From Candidatus Dojkabacteria bacterium (GTDB lineage: Bacteria; Patescibacteriota; Dojkabacteria; B142; WJKM01): a DNA stretch of 6,264 bases. Location: assembly GCA_020429465.1 (NCBI GenBank), contig JAGQLH010000077.1:1-6264 (forward strand), given 5' to 3'. Below are positions 5,719 to 6,264 of the stretch, in pieces. Under the pieces are notes generated by a model, which saw only the letters and a program-made list of their open reading frames with translations, searched no databases and was not told where the DNA came from. The translations under genes were made by a program, and so were the position numbers. Each line of letters starts with the position of its first letter. Position 1 is the first letter of the stretch.

Positions 5719-6264
5719 ATGCAAATCCTGTTCATACGGCATGGTGAGTCAACTGATGATCTTACAGACCAATTAGGAGGATGGGCTGACTTTCCACTTA
5801 CACCAAAGGGAATTGAACAAATTAAAGAGTCGGCAAAAAGAATTACTACACTTAACGTAAATTTTGACATTGTTCTCGCTTCTCCGCTTATACGGGCACA
5901 AGAATCGGGAAGAATTCTTGCAAATGAATTCTCATTGCCCTTAGAAACGTTTCTATACCTAAAAGAAAAGAATGGATATGGTCTCTTATCTGGTTTGAAC
6001 AAAGATTATGCAAAAAAATCATATCCAGAATTATGGGATGATATGCAGAATGGTTATGTTTATGGGGCTGAACCAGAAGATATGTTTAGTAAACGGGTAA
6101 AAATAGCAACTGAGAAACTTATCGAACGATCTGAAAAAAACATCATTGCTGTCACGCACGGTGGATTTATGAAGAAGATGTTTGATATAGTCTTAGGCAA
6201 GGATATACAAAAAACTGGCGATGGAGGATTTGCACTTACTCGGCTGACAAGTAGTGGATTAGAG
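5719..6264 (+). CDS. Histidine phosphatase family protein, copy 2 (right-truncated)
   Basis: The frame is open from the ATG at 5719 to the right edge, giving 182 codons with no stop, so only a short C-terminal end is missing. The catalytic residues match copy 1: RHGE at 7-10 (His8), Arg59 in ASPLIRA, Glu83 in YLKEK and His147 in VTHGG. By my count about 58 of the first 110 residues are identical to copy 1 without gaps, and GDGGFALT near the C-terminus is also shared. The region between about residues 105 and 130, which shapes the substrate pocket cap in this superfamily, differs most, so the two copies may have different substrates. The first bases of the two genes are also nearly identical. 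Both copies look active. No Shine-Dalgarno is seen; the upstream gap holds only a weak TATTAA. Confidence 0.9.
   Translation, partial: MQILFIRHGESTDDLTDQLGGWADFPLTPKGIEQIKESAKRITTLNVNFDIVLASPLIRAQESGRILANEFSLPLETFLYLKEKNGYGLLSGLNKDYAKKSYPELWDDMQNGYVYGAEPEDMFSKRVKIATEKLIERSEKNIIAVTHGGFMKKMFDIVLGKDIQKTGDGGFALTRLTSSGLE

Noticed and set aside
1..6264. Alternative genetic code with TGA as glycine or tryptophan, as in some Patescibacteria
   Set aside because: All the conserved proteins read through without any in-frame TGA, and Gly and Trp are encoded by standard codons. The lack of TGA among seven stops is too small a sample to mean more.
1..6264. CRISPR array, insertion sequence, tRNA or toxin-antitoxin module
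   Set aside because: No spaced direct repeats, transposase motifs, cloverleaf or toxin-like small gene pair was seen, and the intergenic gaps are all under 100 nt.

Overview
This AT-rich 6.3 kb window comes from a gene-dense prokaryotic chromosome. It holds eight protein genes, two of them cut by the window edges, and no RNA genes or mobile elements that I can see. Organism: the class I HMG-CoA reductase and type 2 (FMN) IPP isomerase show a mevalonate route to isoprenoids. None of the seven visible start codons has a Shine-Dalgarno sequence, and several have a TATAAT-like hexamer 5-35 nt upstream. The standard code fits: the six complete genes and the left partial gene end in TAA or TAG, with no TGA read through. 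I favour a bacterium with small, compact genes, such as a Candidate Phyla Radiation (Patescibacteria/Microgenomates-like) member. The phosphatases with a GG-(F/W)-ADF motif near residue 20 and the unrecognised 530-residue membrane protein fit that impression. An archaeon is a real alternative, because class I HMGR, type 2 IDI and leaderless transcripts with TATA boxes are all typical there.

Layout: (1) 2-247, plus strand, the 3' end of an unknown gene running in from the left. (2) 282-3420, four minus-strand genes read right to left: type 2 IPP isomerase, then 11 nt later an all-alpha MazG/dCTPase-like NTP pyrophosphohydrolase, then a small anchored PepSY-like protein, then HMG-CoA reductase. 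The gaps before the last two genes (84 and 95 nt) hold possible promoters, and the one before HMGR holds a perfect 16-bp palindrome that looks like an operator. (3) 3421-3489, a divergent intergenic region with a 10-bp palindrome that gives a TATAAT on each strand. (4) 3490-6264, plus strand, a 530-residue membrane protein of unknown function followed by two tandem paralogous histidine phosphatases, the second cut by the right edge.

How the genes may work together: HMGR makes mevalonate and the isomerase interconverts IPP and DMAPP, so the window holds the entry and exit steps of the mevalonate pathway. The kinases and decarboxylase must lie elsewhere. The pyrophosphohydrolase is probably a nucleotide-pool cleaner co-transcribed with the isomerase. 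The right-hand genes have no demonstrated link to isoprenoids. A role for the phosphatases on phosphorylated metabolites, including prenyl phosphates, is only a hypothesis. No stretch over 300 bases lacks a gene. I see no clear new defence or mobile system here; the least explained item is the 530-residue membrane protein with its phosphatase pair.
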